Shown piece after piece: positions 34,727 through 49,700 of a DNA stretch of 64,000 nucleotides (positions are counted from its first letter, which is position 1; each line of letters starts with the position of its first letter). The position numbers and the translations under genes are program-made. The notes under the pieces are model-generated. The model was given only the letters and a program-made list of their open reading frames with translations, did not search any database and was not told the DNA's origin. This DNA comes from Lineus longissimus (taxonomy: Eukaryota > Nemertea > Pilidiophora > Heteronemertea > Lineidae). The DNA is taken from contig NC_088311.1 in NCBI RefSeq assembly GCF_910592395.1, positions 1,676,501 to 1,740,500 on the forward strand. The letters are read 5' to 3'.

Positions 34727-37700
34727 CTGTAAAGGAGAGGGTATGAGGAAGAGGTGCAGAAGGATTCTGGAGTTCAAAGAACAAACGACTCTACATTGTC
34801 TAGTTTTGATCTAAGGTCACTTGTCTCCATAGCCAAAGTCCCGCCACAAAAATAGCCTTTGTGTTAGTGGAGCAATCTCTTATGCTCACTAATATCAATA
34901 CACACTGGACGTTATATCAAACCCTGGAATTAATTCACAATATGTTCATTTGAGAAAACTATCCTTACCCTATGCCACTTTCCATCATTGAAAGTTTTTG
35001 TTGATGGAATGATGGCTGGCCCGCTACCAGAATTAAATGCATACACCAGATCTCCATCCCTCATGATAAGATAGATATAGTCTGTGTGGCGATCATCAGA
35101 CACGTAGAATAATAACCCATCGGTAGCGGTAGTTTTGAATTCACAGCTGAACTCTGAGTTGATACGGAAGTTTCCAGGAATTCCATCATATTCATTCCTG
35201 CTCTCCGGTTGGAAACCAAAACGTGTTCCGCTTGCAGTACCGCTGGCGTTGTAGGACGAAGCTACTGGGTTCAACACACACTGATCACTTTGGACTTCTG
35301 TCCCTGTTGGTAGAACTGGTACTAGTGGTGGTTCAATCGTTCCGGGTAGTTCAGTGGGAGCCGCAGGATCCTTGATCGGGCAGCCAGCGAGAGATGCACC
35401 AATTCGATCGCCAGGTGGAGCAGTGGCAAAGTTCACAAAGCTGAAATGAAGAGAGGAAACACCAATAACCCCCATGATGTCATTCTTAAATGAGATGACC
35501 TGAGATCATGCCATATTTATGGAAAGGTAATACTGAGAAAATCGCAAATCGATCAAAAATGACAACTCTACTCACTCTCCATTAATTGTAACATCTCCAA
35601 TACAACCAATGAGACGAGCTAGTGTGGCACTGTTCAGGTCAACCATAGCATAATTACTCGGCACGCCACCAAAGTACAATTTGGACGTCGTCTTGATTCG
35701 TCTCTTTGTAAGGACTCCTTTCACCATTTCATGATCATCAATGTCCAACTGGAGGCTGCAAGAATAGAATATGGGCAACCAATGATACACAATGCAATAC
35801 AATACACATATGTATGCTGAAGAGAAGAGATATTGTCATTCAAGGGACTACTGGTCAGCAGAATCAAACTAATGAACGTCCAATCACAGACCGAACTATC
35901 CTCCTGAAGTGAAATACATGTTAAGAGTTTACACCATCTTTGCTGCTCTTGCTATGACAACAATAGAACGGCCTACACCTACTTTGATCCATCCTTGGTA
36001 ACTGTGAGATAATGCCATCGCCCATCATTGTACGTCGCGACCTTTGACTCAATCACCTTCCTCTGTCCGTCTATCACAGCCACCATTACTATTCGACCAT
36101 TTACAAGTGAAACGCTGAATGAGTTACTCTGAAAGAAAGGAGAGAAAAGAAACGTTCAGAGGGAAGCCTTATTATTTGATTGGGTTCGGTTTCTGTGTAG
36201 AATGCTGAATGTGTAATGGTCTGGTCAGTTCCAGTGACTGTCCCGAGTTGGCGCCACCGGCCGATAGCCTCGGGGTGGCAGTAGCCGGGCTCGGAAAAAG
36301 AGTCTGGGTTGTAGAAGCGACCGTCTGAAGTGAGCGCTTGTTTTGTATTAAACTATAAGTCAATAAAGTCAAGATTACCGAATTCTAAAAGTTTATGTCA
36401 AGTAAGTTCCCAGTTAACCGGCAAGCAGAAAGGCCGGACGTTTTAAATGACCATGTTAACTTACCTGATCATCGTTGGCAGCATAAAGCAGCAAAGCTTC
36501 CTTTTCTAGAGATTTGATTTTCATCGTCGCATCAAAGTTACGATTGATGTTAACGACTGGCATGGAAGCAAATCCTGACTGTTTGGCTGAGAAGGAGACA
36601 ATGCGAGCGACCTAAAAAGACAAGTTATCAATTTAAGATCAATTGGTCTGTTCAATCAATTATAGTGACACGCAGGGTCGCCGTTTAGATGAAAACAAGT
36701 GTTGGACTCGTCACATATGTTGGATAAGCCTGGACAGCTACATCCATAAACTATTCTCAGCTGTCTGAAATTCAGTCGTCACACTTTTTGACACAAAACT
36801 TCATGTTAGCCATTTATAAACATCCACTAATTTCTCAGTTCTTGACAGTTGTTGAAAAACGTTTTATATCCATGTTGATTGAATGTCTGTTTACCTGTTC
36901 AGGGCAGCCAGGAATGATGTTCTTCGCCCCGATGTTGTCATTGAGATCGCGAGCAACTCGACTCAACTGGACGTCCTTGATGCAACCAGCAAAGCCCATA
37001 CTTGTCACCGCACTTGAAAGAACAGGCATAAAACAGTATAAAAGACTGATATCAAACAGCAACTGCAATAAATCAAACTTGAAGTAGCTTTGTTTTCATC
37101 AATCTACCTGTAGAAGCATAGCTATGAATCAAAAATGTAATCATGTAGAGTATATCTGCAGGCCTATACATGTAGATTTCAAGTATTACTGCTCCATATT
37201 TCCAGTTCTTTATACTTGAAATCCATATGGCTATTCCTGAAAACAACACGGATCCTCAAGAAAGGAAATCCAAAGTTTTCCAGTCGAACTTACTCAAATT
37301 CATAAATTGACGTTCCACGATAACCACCAATGAATATTTCATCATCAATTGACAACTGCGTCAAGTCACCAACAGATCGACCTTCAGCAACCTTGACATC
37401 GTCGACCTTCAACAATCCATTCTGGTCACGTCTGCTCGCATCAACAGAATGCCACTGCCCATCGTTGTACTTCTGGGTGGACTCAAGCCGTGCCCTTCCA
37501 CCTCCAAGGTCAAACTGGAACAACACTTTACCATCACGTAACTCGATCGACAGAAAGTCTTTTTTGTGATGGACAAAGAACATGAGGCCATTGTCGCTGT
37601 ATGTCTTGAACATGAGGTTGACCTGACTCTTCCGATGAGGCCTGAAGCGATCTTTCTTCAGGACGACATAACCATTGCCGTTAAATCGGAATCCATTGGT

Positions 37701-40700
37701 TGGAGCAGCCTGAAGTGAGTCCCTGAAATACAAATGACAATCAAATGTATCAATCTGAATTTGTCTGAATATGTAAGAGAAGACATATTCAAGCTCAACT
37801 ACATGTATCTGAACAGCAAAAATGTTGTTAACATGATCTGACAGAACTAAGTGAATGACATTACATGACACGTGAATGAATTAGCAAAGAACCTGAAGTG
37901 GTACAGACAGATTAATGTCCGATTTCAATAATATATCAAGCCGGAGAATATATTATTACGATGAGATATGACTTGAAGCAGTGTTAGGTTGGATTCTGTG
38001 GCTCAAGTGACACAAGACTACCCATCACCACCAAGAAAAGTTGTCATTGGTTACAAACAGAATGATATCAGAATTCCCGGGAAACCAACTGTCACGTACA
38101 ACCTGCCTGGCATTTACTTGCAGGCCATGTAGGCTACAGTACTGGAACTCAGTTCAGACATAAAAACAAGAATGAAAAGGGTAAATCGTCTAGGACAGGT
38201 TGGAAGACACACTGGAGGTGGGATACATTGTTTTCACATGGGGTTTTCCAAGTCTGCAACTTCAGAGGGTGGATATTTTCTGGGTCGATTGGAATTTACC
38301 ACCCTGAATTACAAAGAAGACGGTCAACAAACTCGTATTTCCGTTAACAAAACAAGTACCCCATTGGTCACAGCGTGAAGAAACCCCATGTAAAAACATT
38401 TTGCTAGCTGAACTGAAATTTGGTAGGTTAAGGATCGCGGATAGGAGAGACGGGTGATTATTTACTTTGTTGCACACATTTCAATGTGAATTTACAACAA
38501 TGCTGGTCTGAAGATAACTTTGTATGATCTGTCTGAGCATTTTTTGATAAGAAATATAGAGGCTCGGACGGAATAGGCACTCATGGATGAAAGAGATAAG
38601 GGGTGGTGTGCACTGAAAGGACAACAGCTTATAGATACATGTACTGTAAACCGGTTAATGATCACAACCAGTTTTGGCTTCATGAACATTACCCGGTTTA
38701 CAGCAATCCACAGCATGCAATATAGAATGGGTGCAAGCAAAAAACAAAAGATGCCAGATGCATTATCTGGCAGGTATGTGATCATCCTTGATCAACAATA
38801 CTATTGTGCTGTGCGTACCTTGGGCTGAAACAGAACAGGTGAAATGAGGCAGACGTTAGTTTGGGTGAAACTAAAATCGGGAATGGCAAAACTAAAAGTT
38901 CAGTGGCTGAAGGCATATCAACATTTTAAGTTCTGTTTAGCATGATGTTTAGAGAAGCAAGTGTCAATCTGTTTGTTTGTGAGCAGTAGGGTTTGTTAGA
39001 TCGAATGGTGTGGAAGCTACATTCTACAATACTACCATCTACAATAAACATGTCACCCTACACAGACATGCTATACTTGATAACAACACGTTCTAAGAAG
39101 AGATGCCGTGAATGAAACTGGCTGAGCGAGAGTGCCTCCTTTATTACTCTTTCATACAAGTACTCAACACTAAGCCATTCAGTGCAGCTCTCATGCTATC
39201 AATGAAGCTGTGAACTCAATATCATGCCAAGTTAGCAACTCAATTCAAACAAAAATATCGAAAATGTAGGTGCAAAGATAACAAAAACAACATGATGAAG
39301 AAAGATAATTTGGTGAGCTTGGTAAGCTACACACATGTTTACAAATGTAAAGCCCAAACTCATCAGCAATGACTTCTGAATATTCAAATCTCCCTACCTT
39401 TCAATGCATCCATATTTGTTGTTGTCTCCCTTGACATGGTTCCAAAGACCGACTGGTATGCTGTCAAACAGCACATCCTCCATGCAGCCTTCGAACCGCC
39501 GCTGACCAACCTCGGCTGGAATCTGGAAGGGGAGCACACATTAGGAGTCTTTGGAGTAAGAGCAAGATGTCTGGGTAAAGTCACAGTCATTAGGCCTACA
39601 TGTAGGCCTATATGTATATGCTGACCTGTTAAAATATATCAAATTGCTTATTTTCTCACAAAACAATGAACCTTGGTTTGGCTATCAATCATGAACAGAT
39701 CACTCTTGAATCTCTCCCTATTTCGATGAGATGAGTCGTTTTCACATCAGATGCAGACGTCCCACATCCTGTCAACACTAACCTGGACACCAGCTGGCAC
39801 ACCACCTATGAAGAACTTGCTCTTGTACGGATCGAGTTCAAGGACAGCCATAGTTCCAGGTGATACCCCCTCATCAACCACGTCAGGCTCTTCTGCAGTT
39901 CTTACAGTCACCTTACCACTGCGGCCAATTCTGTAAAAGTCAAGAAAAGAATACATAAATATCCATGGTCAAGAGCATGAAATGGGTCAGGAGAAGACTT
40001 TGAGGTAGACCAAATTATATCTACATGTATGATTGAAATGACAACTTGAGACATGATGGTCTTTAAGTTCATCATAAGTCAAGCAAAGTTGACACAAGTT
40101 GTCAGATAAATAACATGACTAACCTTTCCACACTGACTTTGTGCCATTTGCCGTCATCAACCGCCTTGCTGCTTCGTATCCGAGCGGGCCCAGAACCGAG
40201 GTCATATTTGAATAAAACATTGCTGTTCAGGATCTCAAGGGCCATGTAATCATTCTGGAAGAGACAGGCATACATTACAGCCTAACTCTTTTAGCTCTTT
40301 ACTACATCTGACATGCAGAAATGGTAAGATAATGATAAGAGGAGCAGGCTCTCACAAACAGAGGGTCATTTACTGCCTTGCCAGTCAGCCATTTTGCATG
40401 GTTGTGCAGGGTCCATGTTTCAAGTCACAGTCCACTTGCAAACCAGAATAAGAAACTGGATCAAGGTAAAATATTTCTGTCCTTACTGATGGTGATGGGT
40501 CTCTCTGGTCAGGCCCGACATACATGAGGAAACCATTGGGTTTTGTGGTCTTAAAGAACATATCCAACTTTGTGAACGATCCGGCTAGGTTCAGGTTGCT
40601 TGGGTTCCTCGCCTGGACCGTGGTGTTACTGTAGAATCTCATAGCAACACGGATCTGAAAAGACACATAATACATCAGTCAATTTACCGAAAGAGAAGTC

Positions 40701-43700
40701 TTTACTTCATCGAAAAATAGCTATTGTTGAACATGGAACTAAGACAGATTGCACAAATGAGTCTTGAAGCAAGTTTTATCGGTGTTGCTGGTCTGTGAAG
40801 ATGATTAATTTCATAATTTGTCCAGAGTCTAGCACTCTGTCGAGAAGCACAAGATAACGAAACTCACCCTGTTTGCTTGGCCTCGGGTTAGTGCTATCTT
40901 CTCCTTCAGAGAGGAGATATTAGCGGATAGGTCAAATCCGAATGTGTTGACTCTGTTTGCATAGATCTGAAGGCGATCGAGCAATTTGGTGGCATCAGGG
41001 ACAACACTGCGCACTTTGGTTACTGAAATCAAACATATGGTACCATTTAGATTGTGACAATAAATCAGGCAAAACACAAAGTGTTTACAAATTGAAATCT
41101 AAATTTCCATTGAATTCTGAATATTACGTCTCAGTTTGGATGCATTTTCAACAAGTAGCAAGTGGTGGAAGCTCAATGAGTCAAGCAGTATTACGAGGGG
41201 CAAGAGTGAAGGAATATCTTCTGTTTTGAATGTCCATGAATGTCTTACTCAAAATATAAGTCAGGCCGACTGTCATTTCAAAACAAGAGTGTCCTTCTGA
41301 GAACCCAGAAGAAGATTTCAAATTATACTGACTATGTGCCTCAGCAGCATTCATATGGTCGTTGGCCTCATCAACAGCGAGTTTGATCTTCTTGCTCCTT
41401 TCGAGGTCCTCCTTGATTTTGTCACGGATGTTGTCAATCTGTGTGGTCACCTTGTCGGAGCGGGTCTTTGCATCCATGGCCCTCATAGCCGCATCATTGG
41501 CAAGTCTCGAATAGCCATCTGAAAACAACATGAACCTGGAGATTATCATCTGTGTTAAAATGAACAACAATTTGCCTTAGAAAGACAGTGTTTGTACGGT
41601 ACATTTGGTCACAGGGAGCTAACGCACTACTTCGCCACATCAGCACTTACCTGCTGGTAACATATTGAGACCTCTTTCGATGTCCATCACACCAGTTCGG
41701 ACCTGTTCATTCTTGTTTTCCAACTGATCTACCTTCTGCACTGCTCGGTCAAACTGATCTTTCAATTCTCCATCTACTTTAGCCTTCAAGGCCTTGGCTC
41801 TGTCTAGCAGATCTTGGCTTCTTCCTTTTGATGTTGTGGCTCTCGTATTAAGACCACTTGACTGGAAAAAAACATGAATATGTGATGGCTCACCATGGCA
41901 ATTTAGTTCTGAAGGCAACAAATCATAGAGAGCAAGCAGTTATCCTGAATACAGCAAGAAAGTTTTAAATGTTCTAAAACATGATGTCAAAAAGATCAGA
42001 TCTAAACATGAAGGTTGTAAAAAGCAATGCAATGTTGCCAAGGTGATAGAACTGTCCAACTCACCATATCCAGGGCAATACTTGTGGCATTGATAGCAGA
42101 CATAGCACCATCTTTAGCATCGCGGATGGCAGCAACAATGTTCTCATAGGCCTGGGCTGCCTTCAGAGCATTTTCAGCCTGCCTCTGGGTGTCTTGGATT
42201 AGACTGAAATGTAGAGAGTGGTCATGTTTTCTACTGATAAACATCCAGGAGGACACAATTTGGTTGTTTGCTTCATGGAGAGACAACATAGAAGTCTGGT
42301 ACAGTGTGTAAACAGTTGTACATTGTACCTAAGGTGTTTAGAAGAACTACTAACCTCTTCAGATAGTCAGCCTCTTGTTCCAGCTCGAATGCATGGTCAG
42401 TGGCATTGTCAACCAGAGGACGAAGCTCATTGTTCGACTTGGCCAAGTCCAATGCGAAATTCCTCAATCGTTCCATTGCATCATCTAAATTGTTAGACTC
42501 GTTAACAACATTCTAAAAAGAAAAAAAACAAAACCATTTGGATAATTGTACTCGAAGAACAGAGCGGCACAGACTACAGTAGAGGTTAAAGAGTCAGACT
42601 CAATCCAAACATTGTAGGTTCGACTAATGGGCACATCGTGACCTACACCTCTTCCAGAGATAAACTGACTCCGTCAATAACCACAATCGGTGCCCATTTG
42701 AAATCACATGCAAAAAAGTCCATCAGACTGAATGCAGAAAGACCTGCAGTGGTGTACTAAGCTCAAGCTCTACCCAGTCATCCCCCAAATGAATAATCCC
42801 TCAGCCATATACTGATAATACCTTGTAGTTGTTCTTTGCCTCGTCCAAGTAGATCCTGGCAAGACGTAGCAACTCCTGCCCCATCTTCAGTGTGGCATCA
42901 GTCATGTCCTGTGCTTCGTTGATGCGCTCTACAGTGGCCTAAAAGAAAGATTTAGAACTTTGTTAACTTTAACCAAACAGTGAAGACATCATGTCTCCTC
43001 AATCTCACTTTTCGTTGAGTTTATGACCGTTGGTCGTTGAGTTTATGACTTGGTTCTCTCGCAAATCTAACCATGACTTTGCCTCGTAAACTTACAGCAA
43101 TTCTGTTGAGATACGCTTGGTTCCGTTGATTACTTCGTGTCGCCATCGTCGACGTCTGTAGGGATTCGCGGCTCTTCTCCCTCAGATCGTTCAGTTTGTC
43201 ATCAAATGTAGCAAGTTTCTTGTAAACATCGTCATATTTATCCATCTGCTCCATGGCATCTTTGTTCAGGTTCTTGACGCGTTCCAATACTGGAAATAAG
43301 CAACAAGCCATAATCAGGATCTGAGTTGTGTGGCGATTAGTTGACAGGGACATTCTAGTGGGTAGATTGAGCAGTCCCCTTCATAACTCCTGCACAGAGT
43401 GTTACCAGACTTAACCCAAAGAAAACAGTAAAAGCAGTAGTTACATCTAACATAACTGAAAATCAGGAATGTTTCCCATTTTGTTTGCCATTTAAAAAGC
43501 TAAAAGCACCGACAGTGTCGAATTTCATTTCATGAGTGTCTCAAGCGTACACTGATGATATAACATCTGGTCGGAATCTTACATTCAACAGCCTTAGTAA
43601 GTTCATCCTGAGATCCCGTTGCCTTCGCTGCAAAATCACGTCCCTTGATTTCCTTCAGAATAGCCTCAGCTTCAATCAACAGCTGGTCAATATTTGTGTC

Positions 43701-46700
43701 ACGGATTCCATCCTCCATTGCTTTCAAGATCTCACCGACGTAGTTTACCGCATCTGAAACAAAGGCGAGAAACATCAATCAATTTGTAATTGCCATGGCG
43801 CAACTTTCAAGGCAAAATAGTCCTGTTCAAATGCTTTATTATGCAAGAGCCGGAGAGCTTAATGAATTAAGCAGGTAGGCAGGACATTATCAATGTCACA
43901 GAAAATTATATTTCAAACATCTCCCATTGATGCCCTGGAAGACGCACCTGTGCTATGCAATGAAAAGAGCTGAACACATACCATTGGTATTTGCCCGAGT
44001 CTCATTCAGGATCCGCATCAAATCAAGGCTGTCGTTCAACGCCTTCTCAGCATCAGTCGTAATAATCACAGATCGTGTCTTTGTGAATTTAACCTAAAAG
44101 ACCCAAGAAGTACTGGAGTAAAACATAATATTGTAAGTAAAAACAAGGTCACATTTGCTTTCACCTCATTTCCCAAACAAACGTTTGTCCTTCAATACAA
44201 GAAGAGGAAGGCCCTACATGTACCAGCAAGACAATGATTCATTTCAATACATACTTTAGTGACCGTATTCTTGGCGATGTTCTGCACCTCTATCAGGAGT
44301 CTTTTCAAGTTTGTCGTATCAATCTGGCTCGGATCATAAACCATGTTGTCAACGCGTGGCTGCAAAAGACAACATCAAAGTGGTTCTGAAATAGTTCTCA
44401 CTAATTTGGGGTCACTCACTTACTCACTCACCGACAGACAGGCATGGAAAAACCATTTGGCACAACAAGTGTAAAATCGACCTTCTTTGTTTCAACTGGT
44501 GACTGTTTCATCTTATCCCTCAACTCTTTTTTGACACAAATATAACCTTTTTTAAATCAGGTTTAGCAAACACCATGACAAAGTAGGACCAAAACCAAGT
44601 GAGTATTTCAGTTGCTTACCCTAAGTTCGTTGACTGTATCGTTAATCTGGGTCAATCTTCGCATGGCAAACACGCCAACAGAGACATCTTCAAGGTCGGT
44701 ATACCTGGCCGTTAGGTTGTTGATCAGGTAATCAATGTCATGCAGCAGGAGGAAAACACAATTGTCACACTCTGAAAATATCAATCATTATTCACGTCAA
44801 GATATTATCATTTCACTGTTTCTTCAAAATATCCACGAATGTGTCAGACATATAGTTTGGGACTTAAACATCTGCGGGTTGCTGCACAGGGAAAGAGAAA
44901 TTTTCAAAGCCGACCGGGGTTCCACTGTATCACTCTACCTTGACATCCCTGTCCTGGGACCATTATCCAGCCCTTGATACACATGTTACAGTCACGTCCA
45001 GTGTGACCTTCTCTACATCGGCACTCTCCGGTAACCCTGTCACAAGTTGTTGCTCCAATACCCAGACACATACACTCTGGAAGAGGAAGCATTCATAGTG
45101 AGGCAGATCAACAAATTGATGAATAAAACCATTGACATGTTTTTCAGGCTGGCCCCATTTCCACCTTCATGTTTTGTTGCCAGAGAGAGTTGACCTAGGT
45201 GATAATTTTGACAAAAGTTCTCACCCTTTCTGACATTGTGGTAAGCCCCCTCTGTCTTCCTGACCTTTGCCATGATGTGCTGGGAATCATCTAATATGAC
45301 CACACAGAATTATATCACTCCTAAAGTTATAACCATAAGAAAATTGTTACAATGCTCAATGCACACTTCTTGAAAGGAAACAGAAACAGATCCCCAATGT
45401 AACTTGGCCTTACCTTTGCATCCATCAGGTCCGTAATCCCAGTAGTTTTCTTTGCACTCATTACACTTCTTTCCCCGGACTCCCGGCTTGCAGCCGCATA
45501 GGCCTGTAGTCCCGTTACATTGCGGACTAACTGAACCTGCTCCACACTCGCAAGGCTTACAGCCGTTACATTCATCGAAACCATAGGTATAAGGCTGAAA
45601 ATGATAGAGAAGAAGTCACAACAAAGAAGAGGGATGGCGTTTCTCATTGGTGCCATATTACCAAGACATAGATTTCAGGACTGATGAACGAGGCAAGAAT
45701 AGTCAGGAAAAGTGGTATTTAGCGGCATTCAGGACTTGACCAAAACTGCTATCAGGAATCAGCATAATCTACAGAGGGACATATCACACACATCAAGAAC
45801 TCTACCACAATCAAAGAAGGATACCACACTCTCAAACAAGGATTGCTTCAGGCATTTGAAGAACAAAAAGAGGACTTACAGCGCATTTATGGCAGTCTGC
45901 TCCAACGACGTTCGGTAAGCAGTTGCAGACACCGTTTCTGTCATCACAGAACTCTGTTCCACATCTGTTACAAGTACAAGCTGAAACAAAGACAACACAA
46001 ATTATCAGGTAAAGATGGAGACCTTATGGAGTAATCACGAAACAGTACTGATATCTTGTCAAGAGTGAGTGGCAGATTCCGATCAGGACCTGCCTGCAGT
46101 ACACAGGGAGGACTGAAGAATAATGGCAACAAAAATACTTAATTGAGATATTGCACTTACTTTGACATTCCTTATCCACCAAGGCATCCCCATGTAGCCA
46201 TTCTCCACACTTGTCACAGTTCGGTCCAGTTGTGTTATAAAGACACTTCAGGCATTGACCAGTCAGCGGGTCACAACTCTGGTGGTCATTCACATCAATG
46301 TTTCCACTGCATTGACAAGGTTGGCAGCTACCTCCTACCACACTTGGATTACCGAAGAATCCACTTTCACAGCTGGAAAATAAGTTGAATGATAAAGTGC
46401 TAGAAGATTTACATGTCATCATTCCCATAAAATCCAGACTGAATGCTTTCCAAACACTTGGCTGAATTCCTAGTAATGCACTGTCTTTATGAGAGCAACC
46501 ACTGTAGCCTGCAATACTGACCGGAGAACTTCTGGAACGTCATCAACAGGAATTGCTGTACTGGCACTAACAATGGCTGGAGGATGGAAGTTCTGTCAAG
46601 ATATATGTTTGGGGATGTACAGTCATAAAGCTCTAGCTACTCCTCGGATACAAATTAGAAACTTACGCATCACATCTTGGGCCAGAATATCCAGGAAGAC

Positions 46701-49700
46701 ATTCGCACTTCAGGACAACATCTCCATCGATGACCTCACAGGTTGTGGCAAAGCTAGAAAAGAGAAGAATTCATTGTCAGAGAAAGATATAAAGCACACT
46801 TAACCTGATATCAAAGTCACTTTTGGCTTGGGTTGTTTTGCAATGATGGGTTTCCTGACATGATTGTGCCAAACCATGTAAGGCAAGATGAGAGCAAAGT
46901 CACACGTATGTTCGAGTATTCCAAATGGGAATTCTTTCCCGCAAAATCACTAAGAGTGAGGGACTAGGTTTATATAGCTGAACACGGTCAGAACTGTCAT
47001 CGAAAGAACAGGGAGTATCTCTTACTTGTTGTCAGGGGTGGCCTTGGGACAGGCACAAATCTGGCATCGCCCAGTGTCCTTGTTCTTATAGTATCCCGTC
47101 TCACACTCCTCACAATGGAAGCCCTTGGTGTTGTAACGACAGCCGATACATTCTCCCGTCTCACGATCACAGCGAGATGCACTACCGCTACAGTTGCACG
47201 GCATACAGACGAAGCCGGTTCCATTGCGGTGTTTATAGTAGCCTTCAACACATTCCTGTAACAAAGATGAAAGTGCCAAATGGAGTAATCATTCTAGCAT
47301 GATATTTTGAAGTTTGAACTATAAAGAAGTCCTTTTCTAATGATAAACGTCTTTGGTCTCATATTGTGACCACCTCTCTAACGGTGGAAGCCAATGCTTG
47401 GGAATAACTTCATACAAATAGAAGTCAATTTGCCCCCAAAATAACACAAACGTTTGGAGAAACAGAGTAGGAGTAAGAACATTAAGCACATGTTTTTACC
47501 TCACATGATGTCCCTGTGTAGCTCGGTGGGCAGTAACACTGTTCTACATTGCTGGCCTCTTGTCCAGGGCCATCAGGAGTGGCCGAGTCCAGACGCACAT
47601 CATTCAAACTGAAAAAAGACTTCAAAGAGATTTTAAATGGGAATCAACAGGTTATGGCATGCTGGTAAGAGATTATCACCGATTGTTTGAACACATTCTT
47701 CATAATCCAGCAGGACTGTTTTGTACTTGCACCTGCGTTTTGTCATCAGCAATCCGACTTGCATTTTATAGTCGTCGATGAAGTAAAATTCTAATTTTAT
47801 GAAAAGGATCGTGAATAAAGACCTTACCTTGCTCGCTCAATGACAGTATAATAGTTGACTCTGATCTGCAGGGACTCCAACCTTGACAACACACTCATGA
47901 ACTGAGAACGACTCACATAGACTCCAGTACTTTCATGATTGAATTTATTCTGAAAATGGAAAGATTGACATCATCTATGATAAGGATTCATAGATAAGAT
48001 GATTGACATCACCACGATAAGAATTTGACTGAAAAAGCTAAAGCTGAAAAAGAGAAAGAACTAAGCACATGATAGGCATGTCCTGATATGATGACTTCCA
48101 AGCTCCTAAAACACTTTGTACATCATTACAGAGCAAAGATGAGATATCAAACATGAATACAGTGTACATACCTCCGTGAAAAAGATCTCAACCTTCAGTT
48201 CCTTGCCCACTGCAGGCTGTTCACTCACAACGTGGGAAATTGTCATGTTGTTACCCTGAAGATAAACAAGTTCAATTTTGAGAACGTGACTTTTTTCAGG
48301 AGGCCGTTATTTATCATCTTCAATGAATGACATGGCTTTTGATTCAACATGAATGAAAAAACAAACAATCATCGCTGGTCCCAGCAACAAAATCTCCCGT
48401 TTGTGGAGAACATGAAACTTACCATGAGAATAAGATCCGAGCTGATCTTGCCACGACTAGTGCCATCGTTTGGTATGTAAAACAAGATAGAGTAGGTCAG
48501 CTTGCCACCGTAAGATGTCACCCGGTTCCCAAGGTACTCCTTCGGTGCCACCCAGTACATGGGCATGGTGGCATCCTTGGCCCCCTTCGTGGCGTCAAGG
48601 GTCAGTTTCCGGTTCGCTTGATATATTGCTGGCTCGTCGATGTTGGTCACATTCCAACCACTCATAGTGGTGATCTGAAAAAAACCCAATAGTTTACAGG
48701 ATTAACACAAATTTACATGCACACTGGCTGTTTAATCGAAGTCTTTCAGGGGTCCCACTTGACAAGAGATTCAAGTTGTGATCATAATCCATCCACCAAA
48801 TTCCTATCACAGAGGTCAACATGTTGAAAAGAAAAAGATGATGATGCTAGACACATCAGCAACTCAATATTGCCACAAATTTCATAATTGCCCTTTTCTT
48901 TCTCTTTCAGCCGAACATCATTAAACTAGGCAAATTGGCAAGCGTTTTTTTATTCTAGTCATTCAGGTTCGTTGACCCTGCGTAGTACTTGAGAATCTCC
49001 TTTATCTCAACCCTACATACCTCGGCCCTCCGATAGTTTGAACTGCGACACCTGTCAGTTGTACCAAAGCAGAAACACTTGGTGCACCCCATAGGATTCC
49101 TCTCTTCAAGATAGTATGTGCCAGCCTTGCAGCGGTCACAAAGCCTGCCTTCAACGTTCTCCTTACAGATACACTCAGCAGTCCTCTGGTCGCAGACGTC
49201 ATCAGTCGTGCCACGGGCATCACAATTGCACTTGGCACAGTTGGGAAACTGGTAGAAACCAGCTTTGCAAACGGAGCAGGTCCTTGCATTGATGTTGGCT
49301 TTACAACCACACTGGCCAGTGTTGACGTCGCATGACATGTTGTTATTCTTGATTCCCTCTGGATGACAGTTACATTCCTCACATCCAATCAATGGATCGT
49401 AACCGAACGTGTTAGCCAGACAGATATTACAGTTTGGACCTGTCACACGTGGGGGACAGATACACTTCCCTGTTTTGTGATGGCAGAGACCACTTGGGCA
49501 ATTACAACCTGCGATGGAGAGAGACATGCTTATTTCAGGAAATCTGAAAACCAATATTTGTTAGGGGAAGAAACAAGTGCATGGCTGAGCTTGCCTGGCA
49601 GTTTATGCTCTGAAAGACCTTATGGCTTTTCCAGAAGAAAATGCTCACGTCCTTTTAGGGCACTGTGTGAAAACTTCTGGGCAAATTTGTTGAGTTTGGT

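Noticed and set aside
36236-36334. A tRNA gene or tRNA-derived SINE in the GC-rich patch
   Set aside because: I could not form a cloverleaf or find a convincing box A/box B pair.
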